Origin: an uncultured Pelagibacteraceae bacterium
GTDB taxonomy: Bacteria; Pseudomonadota; Alphaproteobacteria; Pelagibacterales; Pelagibacteraceae
Direction of reading: 5' to 3'
Assembly (NCBI GenBank): GCA_902555435.1
Contig: CACDRL010000005.1
Span: 30,048-94,047 of the forward strand
DNA: 64,000 nt
Part shown: piece after piece, positions 1 to 10,288 of the stretch
Layout: every line of letters starts with the position of its first letter
How positions within the stretch are numbered: position 1 is the stretch's first letter
The notes under the pieces: generated by a model
Told to the model about the DNA's origin: nothing
Databases searched by the model: none
Seen by the model: the letters and a program-made list of their open reading frames with translations, nothing else
Program-made: the position numbers and the translations under genes

Positions 1-577
1 TGGTCAATTTATTTTTACAATCTGATAATTGTTTTTTGTAAATATTTGACTGTTTTTCAACTCTTTTAGCTAAATTAATAACCTTGTTATTTTTTTTATA
101 ATTTTTGTAATTACCCCACCCTTCGTGATATGCAATATATTGTCTAAACGCATCTTTCTTTGAAACTTTTAAAATTTTCTCGGTTTTGTTTGTATACCAA
201 CCAATAAAATCTACACTATCTTTAAACCTTGTTCTTGTTGCAAATTTATTTCCTGTTTCTTCTTTATATTGTTTCCAAGTACCTTTGACTGCTTGAGAAT
301 ATCCAAAAGAACTAGAAGGTCTTTTGTAAGGGATAACTTTGAATATTTTTTGTCTTGGAGGTTTTGCCAACCTATCAAAGCTAGATTCCATCTTTATTAT
401 AGCTAACTGTAAATGTATAGGTGTGCCCCACTTTGATTCTGTTTTTTTAGCATGCTTGTACCATAAATATCTATCATTAAATATTGAGCAACCATCAGAC
501 ACATTTTTTGGTATTGAAGAACAACCACTTAAAAATATAATAAAAATAAATATATAAATTCTTCTAATATTTTTCAT
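1..577 (-). CDS. Lytic transglycosylase-like (SLT-type) lipoprotein, C-terminus runs off the window start
   Basis: Not in the supplied ORF track. Manual reverse-strand reading from ATG at 577 gives MKNIRRIYIFIIIFLSGCSSIPKNVSDGCSIF...IKMESSFDRLAKPPR...SSSFGYSQAVKGTWKQYKEETGN...AYHEGWGNY..., open to base 1. It has a lipobox (LSGC), ES and GYSQ motifs typical of SLT domains. Confidence 0.85.
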   Translation of the reverse strand, partial: MKNIRRIYIFIFIIFLSGCSSIPKNVSDGCSIFNDRYLWYKHAKKTESKWGTPIHLQLAIIKMESSFDRLAKPPRQKIFKVIPYKRPSSSFGYSQAVKGTWKQYKEETGNKFATRTRFKDSVDFIGWYTNKTEKILKVSKKDAFRQYIAYHEGWGNYKNYKKNNKVINLAKRVEKQSNIYKKQLSDCKNKLT

Positions 578-977
578 TTTTTTTTAATAAAAAACTTATG
601 ATAACAATTATAACAACACCAATTAAGTTTCCAAATAAATCAGATAATTGAAAACTTCTTTCTGGAATTAATAAGTGTAAAAACTCTAAAATTATTGAAA
701 GTAAAATCAAATAAATACTTATTGCTTTAAATTGTTCTGTTTTATTAAATGTAAAAAATCCAACTGCAGAAATAATTAAAAAAGCATACAAATGGTTTGT
801 AGAAATCCAAAAATCTGGTGTAATTTGTGGTTGTTTTTTTATGTCATTGTATAAAAAATACCCCAATATACTTCCAGGAAACAAATACAGAAAAATTAAT
901 ATAAAGTTTAATAAATAAAAGATGAACTTATATCTTGAAAATATAATAATCATTAATGTAATAGTTTTATTTATCAA
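564..977 (-). CDS. VanZ-like small membrane protein
   Basis: 137 aa with several hydrophobic helices and a terminal ...SDLFGNLIGVVIIVII motif as in VanZ-like proteins. The listed start is TTG; an in-frame ATG at 953 is an alternative. Overlaps the upstream lipoprotein start. Confidence 0.6.
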   Translation of the reverse strand: MINKTITLMIIIFSRYKFIFYLLNFILIFLYLFPGSILGYFLYNDIKKQPQITPDFWISTNHLYAFLIISAVGFFTFNKTEQFKAISIYLILLSIILEFLHLLIPERSFQLSDLFGNLIGVVIIVIISFLLKKNEKY

Positions 978-998
978 ATTGATCTAAAAGATAAACAA

Positions 999-1709
999 AT
1001 GAGTTATTTAATCTTAGTAAGACACGGTCAAAGTGTTTGGAATTTAGAAAAAAAATTCACAGGATGGGTAGATGTTGATTTGACAGAAAATGGTAAATCT
1101 GAAGCAAAAAAAGCAGGTGAATTAATTAATAAAAATAACCTAACAATAGATCTTTATTTCTCATCTGTTCAATTAAGAGCCAAAAATACATTAAAAATAA
1201 TTCAAGGAGAATTAAAGAACAATAAAATTCCTAGTGAGGCATGGGAATTAAACGAAAGACATTATGGTGCACTTACTGGTCTAAACAAAGACGAAATGAA
1301 GGTAAAATTAGGTGAAGATAAAGTACATCAGTTTAGAAGGTCTTGGGATTTAAGACCTGATCCTCTAGACAAACAAAACCCATATCATCCATCTAATATA
1401 GAAATTTATAAAAATATTCCTGAAGATAAAATTCCTAGTACAGAGTCTCTAAAAGACACTTATGAGAGAGTAATAGATTTTTACAAAAAGAAAATTGAAA
1501 TCATAAATGATAAAAATATTTTAATTTCTGCACATGGAAATTCAATTAGAGCTCTTTGCAAGTACCTATTTAATTTGGATAATGATGTAATTTCAAAATT
1601 AGAAATACCAACAGGTAATCCTTTACTCATTGAAGTAAATGGAGATAAAAAAGTTTTAAGTGCTAAATATTTAGACTTTGGTAGAGCTAAAGATCTTTTA
1701 GTTTTTTGA
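999..1709 (+). CDS. gpmA: 2,3-bisphosphoglycerate-dependent phosphoglycerate mutase
   Basis: LVRHGQSVWN, ELNERHYGALTGLNK, SAHGNSIRAL motifs. Confidence 0.95.
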   Translation: MSYLILVRHGQSVWNLEKKFTGWVDVDLTENGKSEAKKAGELINKNNLTIDLYFSSVQLRAKNTLKIIQGELKNNKIPSEAWELNERHYGALTGLNKDEMKVKLGEDKVHQFRRSWDLRPDPLDKQNPYHPSNIEIYKNIPEDKIPSTESLKDTYERVIDFYKKKIEIINDKNILISAHGNSIRALCKYLFNLDNDVISKLEIPTGNPLLIEVNGDKKVLSAKYLDFGRAKDLLVF

Positions 1710-2376
1710 AGATTTCCAAATTAGTTAAATGATAAAAATTTTGTTTGCTTTCATATCCATGTAAATCTTTAGAATCAATCAATTTGTCCCAAATTTTAGA
1801 GATTGAAAATTTTTCATTAGTTTCATTTTTAAACAATTTTTTACTTAATATCTGACAGCCGATGTAAATATAATTTTTATCTAATTCCTTAGTAATAAGA
1901 TTATTTTCTAAATTGAAATCACCATTTAAATTTTTATCAAAACTTAAATTTTTGTTTACTAATAAAAGAATATTTTTTAATTTTTCACTAAAATAGAACT
2001 CTTCCATTTTATTAATTTCATCAAAATACTCCTTTGTCCAAACAGTATCAGGATTAAAAACTATAAAATCATTTTCATTAGAATGCTTAATTAAATTTAA
2101 AATACCGCCCCCAGTATCTAAAATTTGTTTTCCATCTTCTATAATTTCAATATCGATATCAAAATTGTTATCTTTAAAAAATTTTGGAAAATGATCTTTT
2201 AAATAAAATGAATTTATTAAAATTTTCTTAATTCCCAAACTTTTAATCAATTGGATGCACTTTTCTAATATTGTTACATTATGTAACTCTAACAATGGTT
2301 TGGGTGTATCTAATGTTATTGGGTTTAATCTTTTTCCATATCCTGCACATAATATTAACGCTGTATTTATTTTCAT
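1687..2376 (-). CDS. murU: Sugar-phosphate nucleotidyltransferase, MurNAc-1-P uridylyltransferase-like
   Basis: ALILCAGYGKRLNPITLDTPKPLLEL N-terminal NTP-transferase signature; directly downstream of an AmgK-like kinase. Confidence 0.75.
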   Translation of the reverse strand: MKINTALILCAGYGKRLNPITLDTPKPLLELHNVTILEKCIQLIKSLGIKKILINSFYLKDHFPKFFKDNNFDIDIEIIEDGKQILDTGGGILNLIKHSNENDFIVFNPDTVWTKEYFDEINKMEEFYFSEKLKNILLLVNKNLSFDKNLNGDFNLENNLITKELDKNYIYIGCQILSKKLFKNETNEKFSISKIWDKLIDSKDLHGYESKQNFYHLTNLEIFKKLKDL

Positions 2377-2379
2377 AAT

Positions 2380-3321
2380 TTAATTGATAAATTCTGGAAA
2401 ATTGTTTTTTAATAATAATTTTAAATCCTTAAAAATCTTATTCTGTTTTAATCTGTAATCTATCATTTTCCACGCATAAGGTATTAATTGAGTATATTTT
2501 TTTTTATTATCTCTATAAGCAAGCCTTGTAAAAATTCCAATGATTTTTAAATTTCTTAGAACTGATAGTATTTCAAAGTCTTGTTTAAATTTAATTAAGT
2601 TAATTTTTTTATTGGTTTTTATGTAATAATCAAAAATCTTTTTTTTTAATCTGTTATTAGTTTTCAATCTAACATCATCTATCAATGATGCTAAATCATA
2701 AGCCTTATTTCCAATAAGAGCGTCTTGATTGTCAATTAAACTAATTTGATTTTTAAAATACATTAAATTTGAAACATGAAAGTCCCTGTGCACAAAAGTA
2801 ATATTTTTATTATCAATTTTAGATAACAATTTATTTATCTCATTTTTAAATTTTTTTTTGAATAAAGATTTATTTTTATTTAATTTTTTTTCAACATACC
2901 AGTCGCTAAAAAGTTTTGCTTCATTATATAGAATTTTATTTTTATATAATTCAAGTTTGTAATTTTGATTTAAAAAATTTTTTATCTTTTTAGTTTTTAT
3001 ACTTTGTAATTTATTCAGTATATGAATAATATTTTTAAAAAATAAAAACTTATTTTTTTTTTTATTTTTTAAAACTTTAAATAATGAGACATTTCCAAAA
3101 TCCTGAATTTCTATAAAGTTTTTTTTGTAATCATGACTAATAAGATTTGGTGCGGAAATTCTATTTTTTATTAAAATTTTGTTGACTGCATCATAAATTA
3201 ATAAATTTTTTTTTTTTTCTTTTTTTGCATAAACAACAATAGAGTTATTTTTTTTACTTCTATAAAATGTCCTAAATGATGCATCCCCTTTAATTTTTTG
3301 CAAATCTTTTGAATTTTTCAT
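2380..3321 (-). CDS. amgK: Aminoglycoside phosphotransferase-family kinase, AmgK-like
   Basis: FVHRDFHVSNLMYF...ISLIDNQDALIGNKAYDLASLIDD kinase motifs; adjacent to murU and tsaE. Confidence 0.7.
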   Translation of the reverse strand: MKNSKDLQKIKGDASFRTFYRSKKNNSIVVYAKKEKKKNLLIYDAVNKILIKNRISAPNLISHDYKKNFIEIQDFGNVSLFKVLKNKKKNKFLFFKNIIHILNKLQSIKTKKIKNFLNQNYKLELYKNKILYNEAKLFSDWYVEKKLNKNKSLFKKKFKNEINKLLSKIDNKNITFVHRDFHVSNLMYFKNQISLIDNQDALIGNKAYDLASLIDDVRLKTNNRLKKKIFDYYIKTNKKINLIKFKQDFEILSVLRNLKIIGIFTRLAYRDNKKKYTQLIPYAWKMIDYRLKQNKIFKDLKLLLKNNFPEFIN

Positions 3322-3333
3322 TCTAGTATATTC

Positions 3334-3786
3334 TTAATCAATGCCTGTGATTTCAACACTTCTATTATTTAGCTTATTTTCATAGTTAAATTTTAATACA
3401 ATAACTTTTTCCTGAATATCTTTAACTAACTCTGGCCACTCAACAAAAGTAATTGAATTATTATCTTTTTCAAATATGTTTAGATCATTTGTATCTCTTT
3501 TATTTTTAATCCTAAATAAATCGTAATGTTTTATCTTCTTAGGACCTACTTGATATTCATTTAATAAATTAAATGTTGGACTTGAAACTTCTGTAATTGG
3601 AAAATCTGAACTTTTTTGAAATTCATTAATCAAATATTTTATAAATGTAGTTTTGCCTACACCTATTTCACCATACAAAAATATAATTTCTCCACCTTGT
3701 AAAAAATTTTTAAAACTTTCTGCTAAAACTTTTGTTGTTTCTTCTGAACTTATATCGATCTTGCTATTTTTAATAGCGATAGGCAT
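3334..3786 (-). CDS. tsaE: tRNA threonylcarbamoyladenosine biosynthesis ATPase TsaE
   Basis: [18 protein letters not shown] Walker [21 protein letters not shown] at 3786 ([12 protein letters not shown]) is preferred over the upstream start in the ORF track (3816), which lies deeper in ahcY. Confidence 0.9.
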   Translation of the reverse strand: MPIAIKNSKIDISSEETTKVLAESFKNFLQGGEIIFLYGEIGVGKTTFIKYLINEFQKSSDFPITEVSSPTFNLLNEYQVGPKKIKHYDLFRIKNKRDTNDLNIFEKDNNSITFVEWPELVKDIQEKVIVLKFNYENKLNNRSVEITGID

Positions 3787-5056
3787 CTGGTTTGAATGGG
3801 CCTTCTGTTCCAACACTTATATAATCTGCTTGTTCTTTTGATAATTTTGTTAATTTAGCCCCAACTTTTTTCAAATGTAATGTTGCTACTTTTTCATCTA
3901 AGTGCTTGGGTAAAACATAAACTTTATTTTCATAATTTTTATGGTTATGCCAAAGTTCTATTTGAGCAATCACTTGATTGGTAAAAGATGCGCTCATTAC
4001 GAAACTTGGGTGTCCGGTTGCACAACCTAAATTAACTAATCTTCCCTCAGCTAAAAGGATAATTCTTTTTCCACTTGGTAATTCGATTTCGTGTACTTGG
4101 GGCTTAACTTCCGTCCATTTATAATTTTTCAATGCCTCAACTTGAATTTCATTATCAAAATGTCCAATATTGCATAGGATTGCTCTATCTTTCATATCTC
4201 TCATATGATCAGCTGTAACTATATCTTTATTCCCAGTTGCTGTAACAACTATGTCTGCTCTGCTAATGGCTTCTTCCATTAAAACTACTTCATAACCTTC
4301 CATTGCTGCCTGAAGTGCGCAAATAGGATCTGCTTCAGTAACAAGAACTCTAGCACCACTTTGTCTTAAAGATGCGGCGCTTCCTTTTCCAACGTCACCA
4401 AAACCAGCAACTATTGCAATTTTACCTGACATCATAACATCAGTAGCTCTTCTGATACCGTCAACTAAACTTTCTCTACATCCATATAAGTTATCAAATT
4501 TAGATTTCGTTACAGAGTCATTAACGTTTATTGCAGGAACTAATAGAGAATTATCTTTCTCCATTTTATTTAATGCTTTAATTCCAGTTGTAGTCTCCTC
4601 TGAAACACCTTTTATATCTTTCATTAAATCTTTGTATTCATTGTGCATGATGGCAGTTAAATCTCCCCCATCATCTAATAACATGTTAGGTTTCCAATCA
4701 GGTTTTCCAACTATTGTTTGTTTAATACACCATAAGTACTCTTCTTCTGTTTCACCTTTCCATGCATAAACAGGAATTCCAGCTTTTGCTATTGCTGCTG
4801 CAGCATGGTCTTGTGTAGAAAATATATTGCAAGATGACCATCTTACTTCTGCTCCAAGATCTACTAATGTCTCAATTAGTACTGCCGTTTGGATAGTCAT
4901 ATGGAGACATCCGATAATTCTAGCACCTTTTAAGGGCTTTTCTTTTGAATACTCTTCTCTTAATGCCATTAAACCAGGCATTTCACTTTCTGCTATAGAA
5001 ATTTCTTTTCTTCCAAATTCAGCTTGAGAAATATCTTTTACTTTAAAATCATCCAT
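3770..5056 (-). CDS. ahcY: Adenosylhomocysteinase
   Basis: 428 aa full-length; [17 protein letters not shown]-binding motif, C-terminal PDAYRY. Confidence 0.97.
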   Translation of the reverse strand: MDDFKVKDISQAEFGRKEISIAESEMPGLMALREEYSKEKPLKGARIIGCLHMTIQTAVLIETLVDLGAEVRWSSCNIFSTQDHAAAAIAKAGIPVYAWKGETEEEYLWCIKQTIVGKPDWKPNMLLDDGGDLTAIMHNEYKDLMKDIKGVSEETTTGIKALNKMEKDNSLLVPAINVNDSVTKSKFDNLYGCRESLVDGIRRATDVMMSGKIAIVAGFGDVGKGSAASLRQSGARVLVTEADPICALQAAMEGYEVVLMEEAISRADIVVTATGNKDIVTADHMRDMKDRAILCNIGHFDNEIQVEALKNYKWTEVKPQVHEIELPSGKRIILLAEGRLVNLGCATGHPSFVMSASFTNQVIAQIELWHNHKNYENKVYVLPKHLDEKVATLHLKKVGAKLTKLSKEQADYISVGTEGPFKPDAYRY

Positions 5057-5098
5057 AGCGAGCTTTATACATTTAAGTTCTATTTTATCAACTAAAGA

Positions 5099-6640
5099 TT
5101 ACAAACTAGGAAATTGTATTTCTATCAATGCTCCTTGCTTATCTAACCTATTGGATGCTTCAATTTTTCCATCATGAAGTTCGACTAAATTTTTTACAAT
5201 ATTCAGACCTAATCCTGAATGCTCACCAAAATTTTCTGGTCTATTACTGTAAAAACGATTAAAAATTTTTGAAGTATCTTTCTCTTTAAATCCCTGTCCT
5301 TCATCTAAAATTTTAATTGTAACTTTTTTTTCTAATCCATTTGTAACGTCTACAATTACCTCGCTACCATCGTCACTAAATGAAATAGAATTATCTAATA
5401 AATTTGCAACGATTTGTTCAATCCTATTTTCAATTCCATTAATTAGATACTCTGACTTTCCATCGTTTTGATAGTTTATACTTATATTTTTTTTGAATTT
5501 ATAAATGTTATTATAATCATCAACAACAGATTGGATTATTGGTTGTATATCTATTTTTTTCATTTGCTCTTTACTAAGAGCAACTTCATCTTTCAACATT
5601 TGTGAATAATCTGTAATTAATCTTTCAATTCTTTGCACGTCATGAGTAAGAATATCTAAAAGCTTAGTCCTTTGATTTATATCTTTTGTATCTTTTAAAA
5701 TTTCAGATGCACTTTTTAAAGATGCTAGTGGATTTCTTATTTCATGAACTAAATCTGTTGAGAAATTTTCTGCATTAGAAATTCGTTTTTGCAATTCATT
5801 AGTCATATCCTCCATTGAATTAGATAATAATCCTAATTCATCATTTCTATTCTTCAAATTTTCAATTCCTGTTTTACCAGAGTTTTTTTCTTTTATTTTG
5901 ATTGTGTATCCAACTAAGTTTTGAATTGGTTTAATAAAATATCTGCTAAGTACAAAAGAAAAAATTAAAATTACAAAACCAACCGATATAGCCGTTCTAA
6001 TTACAAATGCTCTTCTCTCATCTATAGCTGTCTTAATCTCATTGGCGTTCTCAGAGATAACTATAAAACCTAAATCATTTTCATCACTTTTTACATTTTT
6101 AACTGTTGTAACTTTAAATTGATTTAAATTATCTTCTGTAAAAGTATAATAATTTCCATAGTTATCTGAATTTTTATACCTTTCTAATAAATCTCTAAAT
6201 GAAGCCTTTGTTTCATTATTTTGAGAAGAATTATTTTCTTTGTTTTCATCTTCCTTCACTTCATCACTCAAACTTTCAAATTCAATTTTATCTAATCGTG
6301 TTGAAAAAGATCGTGGATCAAGATCTAAAGTATCAGTATCACCAATTAATTCTAATTTATTGTCAAAGAAAATAACTCTGTCTAAATTTTGAAAAATAAA
6401 TCTAGTAGAAAATAAAAATTTTCTAATATCATTTTCCTGAAATTTTATATTCAATCTTTTAATATTATCAGTCGTATTATTAATAATATTAATATGATCT
6501 TCAGATTTTTTTTTTAATAAACTTGGTTCAATATTTGTAAGATAAGTAAGTGTAAATAAACCAATAATTGTAAATATTACAAAGTTTATAAAAAGAAATT
6601 TTTTAAGTATAGAAAGTGTCTTTAAGTATTTACTAAACAT
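5099..6640 (-). CDS. chvG: Sensor histidine kinase with HAMP domain, ChvG-like
   Basis: Two TM segments, HAMP, DLVHEIRNPLASLKSASEIL H-box, N/G boxes (NRFYSNRPENFGEHSGLGLNIVKNLVELHDG); paired with a ChvI-like regulator. Confidence 0.8.
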   Translation of the reverse strand: MFSKYLKTLSILKKFLFINFVIFTIIGLFTLTYLTNIEPSLLKKKSEDHINIINNTTDNIKRLNIKFQENDIRKFLFSTRFIFQNLDRVIFFDNKLELIGDTDTLDLDPRSFSTRLDKIEFESLSDEVKEDENKENNSSQNNETKASFRDLLERYKNSDNYGNYYTFTEDNLNQFKVTTVKNVKSDENDLGFIVISENANEIKTAIDERRAFVIRTAISVGFVILIFSFVLSRYFIKPIQNLVGYTIKIKEKNSGKTGIENLKNRNDELGLLSNSMEDMTNELQKRISNAENFSTDLVHEIRNPLASLKSASEILKDTKDINQRTKLLDILTHDVQRIERLITDYSQMLKDEVALSKEQMKKIDIQPIIQSVVDDYNNIYKFKKNISINYQNDGKSEYLINGIENRIEQIVANLLDNSISFSDDGSEVIVDVTNGLEKKVTIKILDEGQGFKEKDTSKIFNRFYSNRPENFGEHSGLGLNIVKNLVELHDGKIEASNRLDKQGALIEIQFPSL

Positions 6641-7347
6641 CAGCTAACATTCCATCTATATCCACTACCATATCTAGTTTCAATAGCTGAAAAATCAGGA
6701 TCTACTTTTTTGAATTTTTTTCTTATTCTTTTGACGTGACTATCAATAGTTCTGTCTTCTATATCTGTATCTTCTCTGTAAGCAATATCCATTAGCTGAG
6801 CTCTTTCTTTGATTATACCAGGTCTTTTAGCCAATTCTTTAACAATCAAAAATTCAGTAGTTGTTAATTTGTCTGGTAATTGTTTACCATTCCACTCGCA
6901 TTCAAGCTGAGATGGGTCAAGTTTTAATCTACCATGTGAAATTAAGCTTTTATTTTCTTCTAATGTATTGTTTGAGTCTTTTTTTCTTAACTGAACTCTT
7001 ATTCTTTCAATCAAAACTTTAATTGAAAAACCTCCTGATTTTTTTACAAAATCATCTGCACCTAATTTTAATCCTAGTAACTCATCAATTTCATCATCTT
7101 TAGATGTTAAAAATATTACTGGAAGTGAAGTTTTTTTTCTTAATTTTTTAAGTAATTCTTCTCCATCCATTTTTGGCATTTTAATATCAATTACTGCTAA
7201 GTCAGGTGGCATTCTAGTAAGACCGATTAATGCACTCTCTCCATCAATATATGTTTGAACTTTGAAACCCTCTTTTTCTAAAGCAATACTAAGACTAGTT
7301 AGTATGTTTCTATCGTCATCAATTAAAGCTATAGTTTGTGTTTGCAT
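6640..7347 (-). CDS. chvI: OmpR-family response regulator, ChvI-like
   Basis: Receiver domain (IALIDDDRNILTSLSIALE, VIDIKMPKMDGEELL) plus winged-helix C-terminus (DRTIDSHVKRIRKKF...YGSGYRW). Confidence 0.85.
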   Translation of the reverse strand: MQTQTIALIDDDRNILTSLSIALEKEGFKVQTYIDGESALIGLTRMPPDLAVIDIKMPKMDGEELLKKLRKKTSLPVIFLTSKDDEIDELLGLKLGADDFVKKSGGFSIKVLIERIRVQLRKKDSNNTLEENKSLISHGRLKLDPSQLECEWNGKQLPDKLTTTEFLIVKELAKRPGIIKERAQLMDIAYREDTDIEDRTIDSHVKRIRKKFKKVDPDFSAIETRYGSGYRWNVS

Positions 7348-7402
7348 TCTTATTTTTTATATAAAAATATTAAATTGTTCTAAATTAGGCAATTAAATAT
7401 AA

Positions 7403-10177
7403 TTAGTGAAGCATTCCCCAATTATCACCAACATTTACATCAACTGTTAAAGGGGTAGAAAAGGAATGATAATCACTTTGAGTAACACTGGTCATCTCAT
7501 TCTGTATTAACTTGACCATTGCCTTTTCCTCTTTTTTTGGGACTTCAAAAATAAGCTCGTCGTGTATTTGAAGAAGTATTTTTGATTTCAAATTTTTTTC
7601 TTCATTTAATTTTTTGTATAATCTGATCATTGCTAACCTCATAACTTCAGATGCTGACCCTTGAATTGGAGCATTAATTGCTGCTCTCTCTTGAAAATTT
7701 CTAACATTAAAATTTTTATCATTTATTCCATTAAAATGAGATCTTCTTCCAAATATATTATTTACATAGCCACTTTTCCGGCAAAACTTAATTGTGCTAT
7801 CCATATAAACTTTAATTTCAGGAAATTTAGCAAAATAAGATTCAAGAAATTCTTCAGCTTCATAATTAGAAACATTTATTTGTTTGGCTAAACCATACTG
7901 AGAAATACCATAAATTATTCCAAAGTTTATTGCTTTGGCTTTCCTTCTATGGTCTTGATTTACTTTTTTAATATCAATATTAAATATTTGGCTCGCTGTT
8001 AATGAGTGAATATCCTCATTATTTTTGAAAGCTTTTTTAAGTTCTTTAACATCTGCAAGATCCGCTAAAATTCTCATCTCAATTTGATTGTAATCTGCAG
8101 ATACCAATAAATGATCTTTTTTAGCCTTAAACGCTTTTCTTATATCTTTTCCATCTTCTGATTTAATTGGAATATTTTGTAAATTTGGATCACTTGAAGC
8201 TAATCTGCCTGTGGTTGTTGCTGCCAATAAAAAAGATGTGTGAACTCTTTTTGTATGAGGGTTAATATGTTCTGGCAAAGCATCTGAGTAAGTATTTTTT
8301 AATTTAGAAACCTGTCTCCAATCTAATACTAATTTTGGAAATTCATGACCTTTGAAGGCTAGATCTTCTAAAACACTTGCACTTGTTGCAAAACTTCCCT
8401 TTTTTGTTTTTTTTGTTCCTGCAATCTTAAGATCATTGTATATAATTTCTCCCAATTGTTTTGGTGAAGCAATGTTAAATTCTTTCTTAGAAATTTTAAA
8501 AACTTCTTTTTCAATTTTTTTGATTTTCTTATCAAATTTAGAAGAAAGAGAATTTAAAAATTTACTATCTACTTCAACACCTTCGATTTCCATAAATGCG
8601 AGTATTTTAATCAGTGGTTTTTCAAAAATTTCATAGATATTAAATAATTTTTCAGATTTTAAACTTTTGATAAACTTTTTATATAGCCTGAAAGTAATGT
8701 CTGCATCTTCTGCTGCATAATTTTTTGCTGCTTCTAACTCTACTTCGCTAAAATTTATTTCTTTTTTACCAGTTCCAACAATTTCTTTGAATGAAATTGT
8801 CTTATGTCCTAGATGAATATCTGAAAGAGTATCCATATTATGTCTGTTCTTTCCAGCATCTAAAACATAAGACATAAGCATAGTATCTTCCATCGATGAA
8901 AGTGAAATGCCAAGTTTATAAAAAACTATAAAATCAAATTTAATATTTTGACCAATTTTTTTAACGCTTGGGTCCTCTAATAAATTTTTTAATTTATCGA
9001 TAACACTTTTTTTATTTAAACAATTAGAAGATTTATGACCAACTGGTATATAACAAGCTTTTCCAATTTTTGAACAAAGTGAAATTCCAACTAAATCAGC
9101 TTGATGAGGGTCTAACGAGTTTGTTTCTGTATCAACTGCAACCTCACCTACTTCTTCAGCTTCTTCTATCCATTTATCAATTTCATTAATATCTGTAATT
9201 AGATGATAATCTTTATTATTAATTGGTTTTTGTTTTTCACTAGATTTGAAATTGTTTTCTGATCCAGATAACTTTGGTTCTCCATAAGCTGAAATTGCAG
9301 AACTTAACAATCTGTTAAATTCCATTTCTCTTAAAAATTTATACAATTTATCTTTATCAACTTCTTTGAGTTTAAATTCTGTTAAGTTTTTATTTACTGG
9401 AGACTTGTGATCTAGAGTTACAAGTTTTTTACTAATCAAAGCTTTATCTTTATTCTCTATTAAAGTTTCTCTTCTTTTGTTCTGTTTAATCTCATGGGCA
9501 GAATCTAATAATTTTTCTAAAGTACCATATTTATTAATAAGTTCTGCAGCTGTTTTTATTCCTATTCCTGGAACACCTGGTACGTTGTCACTACTATCGC
9601 CTGCTAAAGATTGAACATCTATAACTTTTGAAGCATCAACACCAAACTTTTTAATTACGTCCTCATCATTGATAAATTTATTTTTCATAGGGTCAAATAT
9701 TCGAACACCATTTTTATAAAGTTGCATTAAATCTTTATCTGATGAAACGATTGTAACTTTGGCCCCTTTTTTAAGAATTTGATCAACGTATGTAGCTATG
9801 AGATCATCAGCTTCATAGTTTGGTAAATCCACAGAAGGTAAGTTAAATGCTAAAACTGATTTTCTAATATACTCAAACTGTGGCGCTAGATCATCAGGGG
9901 CTTCTGATCGATTAGCTTTATAATCACTATAAATTTCATTTCTAAAAGTCTTTCTGGCTGAATCAAAAATTACTGCAAAATGAGTTGGCTTTTGTAGATT
10001 TTGATCAGATTTTGAGTCTTCTAATAATTTAAACAACATGCTACAAAATCCACTTACAGCACCTGTAGGTAGTCCATCACTTTTTCTAGTTAATGGTGGT
10101 AAAGCATAGTAAGCTCTAAAAATATAACCAGAGCCATCAATTAAATAAAAATGATCTGTTTTTTGTATTTTATTCAT
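7403..10177 (-). CDS. polA: DNA polymerase I (5'-3' exo, 3'-5' exo and polymerase domains)
   Basis: FYLIDGSGYIFRAYYALPPLTRKSDG, VAVDTETNSLD exo motif, SADYNQIEMRILA, LLQIHDELIFEVP. ATG at 10177 preferred over the TTG at 10189. Confidence 0.96.
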   Translation of the reverse strand: MNKIQKTDHFYLIDGSGYIFRAYYALPPLTRKSDGLPTGAVSGFCSMLFKLLEDSKSDQNLQKPTHFAVIFDSARKTFRNEIYSDYKANRSEAPDDLAPQFEYIRKSVLAFNLPSVDLPNYEADDLIATYVDQILKKGAKVTIVSSDKDLMQLYKNGVRIFDPMKNKFINDEDVIKKFGVDASKVIDVQSLAGDSSDNVPGVPGIGIKTAAELINKYGTLEKLLDSAHEIKQNKRRETLIENKDKALISKKLVTLDHKSPVNKNLTEFKLKEVDKDKLYKFLREMEFNRLLSSAISAYGEPKLSGSENNFKSSEKQKPINNKDYHLITDINEIDKWIEEAEEVGEVAVDTETNSLDPHQADLVGISLCSKIGKACYIPVGHKSSNCLNKKSVIDKLKNLLEDPSVKKIGQNIKFDFIVFYKLGISLSSMEDTMLMSYVLDAGKNRHNMDTLSDIHLGHKTISFKEIVGTGKKEINFSEVELEAAKNYAAEDADITFRLYKKFIKSLKSEKLFNIYEIFEKPLIKILAFMEIEGVEVDSKFLNSLSSKFDKKIKKIEKEVFKISKKEFNIASPKQLGEIIYNDLKIAGTKKTKKGSFATSASVLEDLAFKGHEFPKLVLDWRQVSKLKNTYSDALPEHINPHTKRVHTSFLLAATTTGRLASSDPNLQNIPIKSEDGKDIRKAFKAKKDHLLVSADYNQIEMRILADLADVKELKKAFKNNEDIHSLTASQIFNIDIKKVNQDHRRKAKAINFGIIYGISQYGLAKQINVSNYEAEEFLESYFAKFPEIKVYMDSTIKFCRKSGYVNNIFGRRSHFNGINDKNFNVRNFQERAAINAPIQGSASEVMRLAMIRLYKKLNEEKNLKSKILLQIHDELIFEVPKKEEKAMVKLIQNEMTSVTQSDYHSFSTPLTVDVNVGDNWGMLH

Positions 10178-10288
10178 GAAGATTAACAAATATTACATTG
10201 CTAACAATTTCTGTATATAAAAAAATAAAATTAAACCTTTAGGCTAATATAGCTAGATTATTTTTTATATTTTGAGTATTATTTTGTC

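Noticed and set aside
339-557. 72-aa plus-strand ORF
   Set aside because: Antisense to a clearly better lipoprotein/transglycosylase reading frame; composition not protein-like.
5057-5098. SAH or SAM riboswitch upstream of ahcY
   Set aside because: Only 42 bp separate ahcY from chvG; no SAM/SAH aptamer core seen.
10190-10288. BioR-type operator or riboswitch upstream of bioY
   Set aside because: Looked for a TTATCTATAA-like palindrome and conserved aptamer cores; none convincing.
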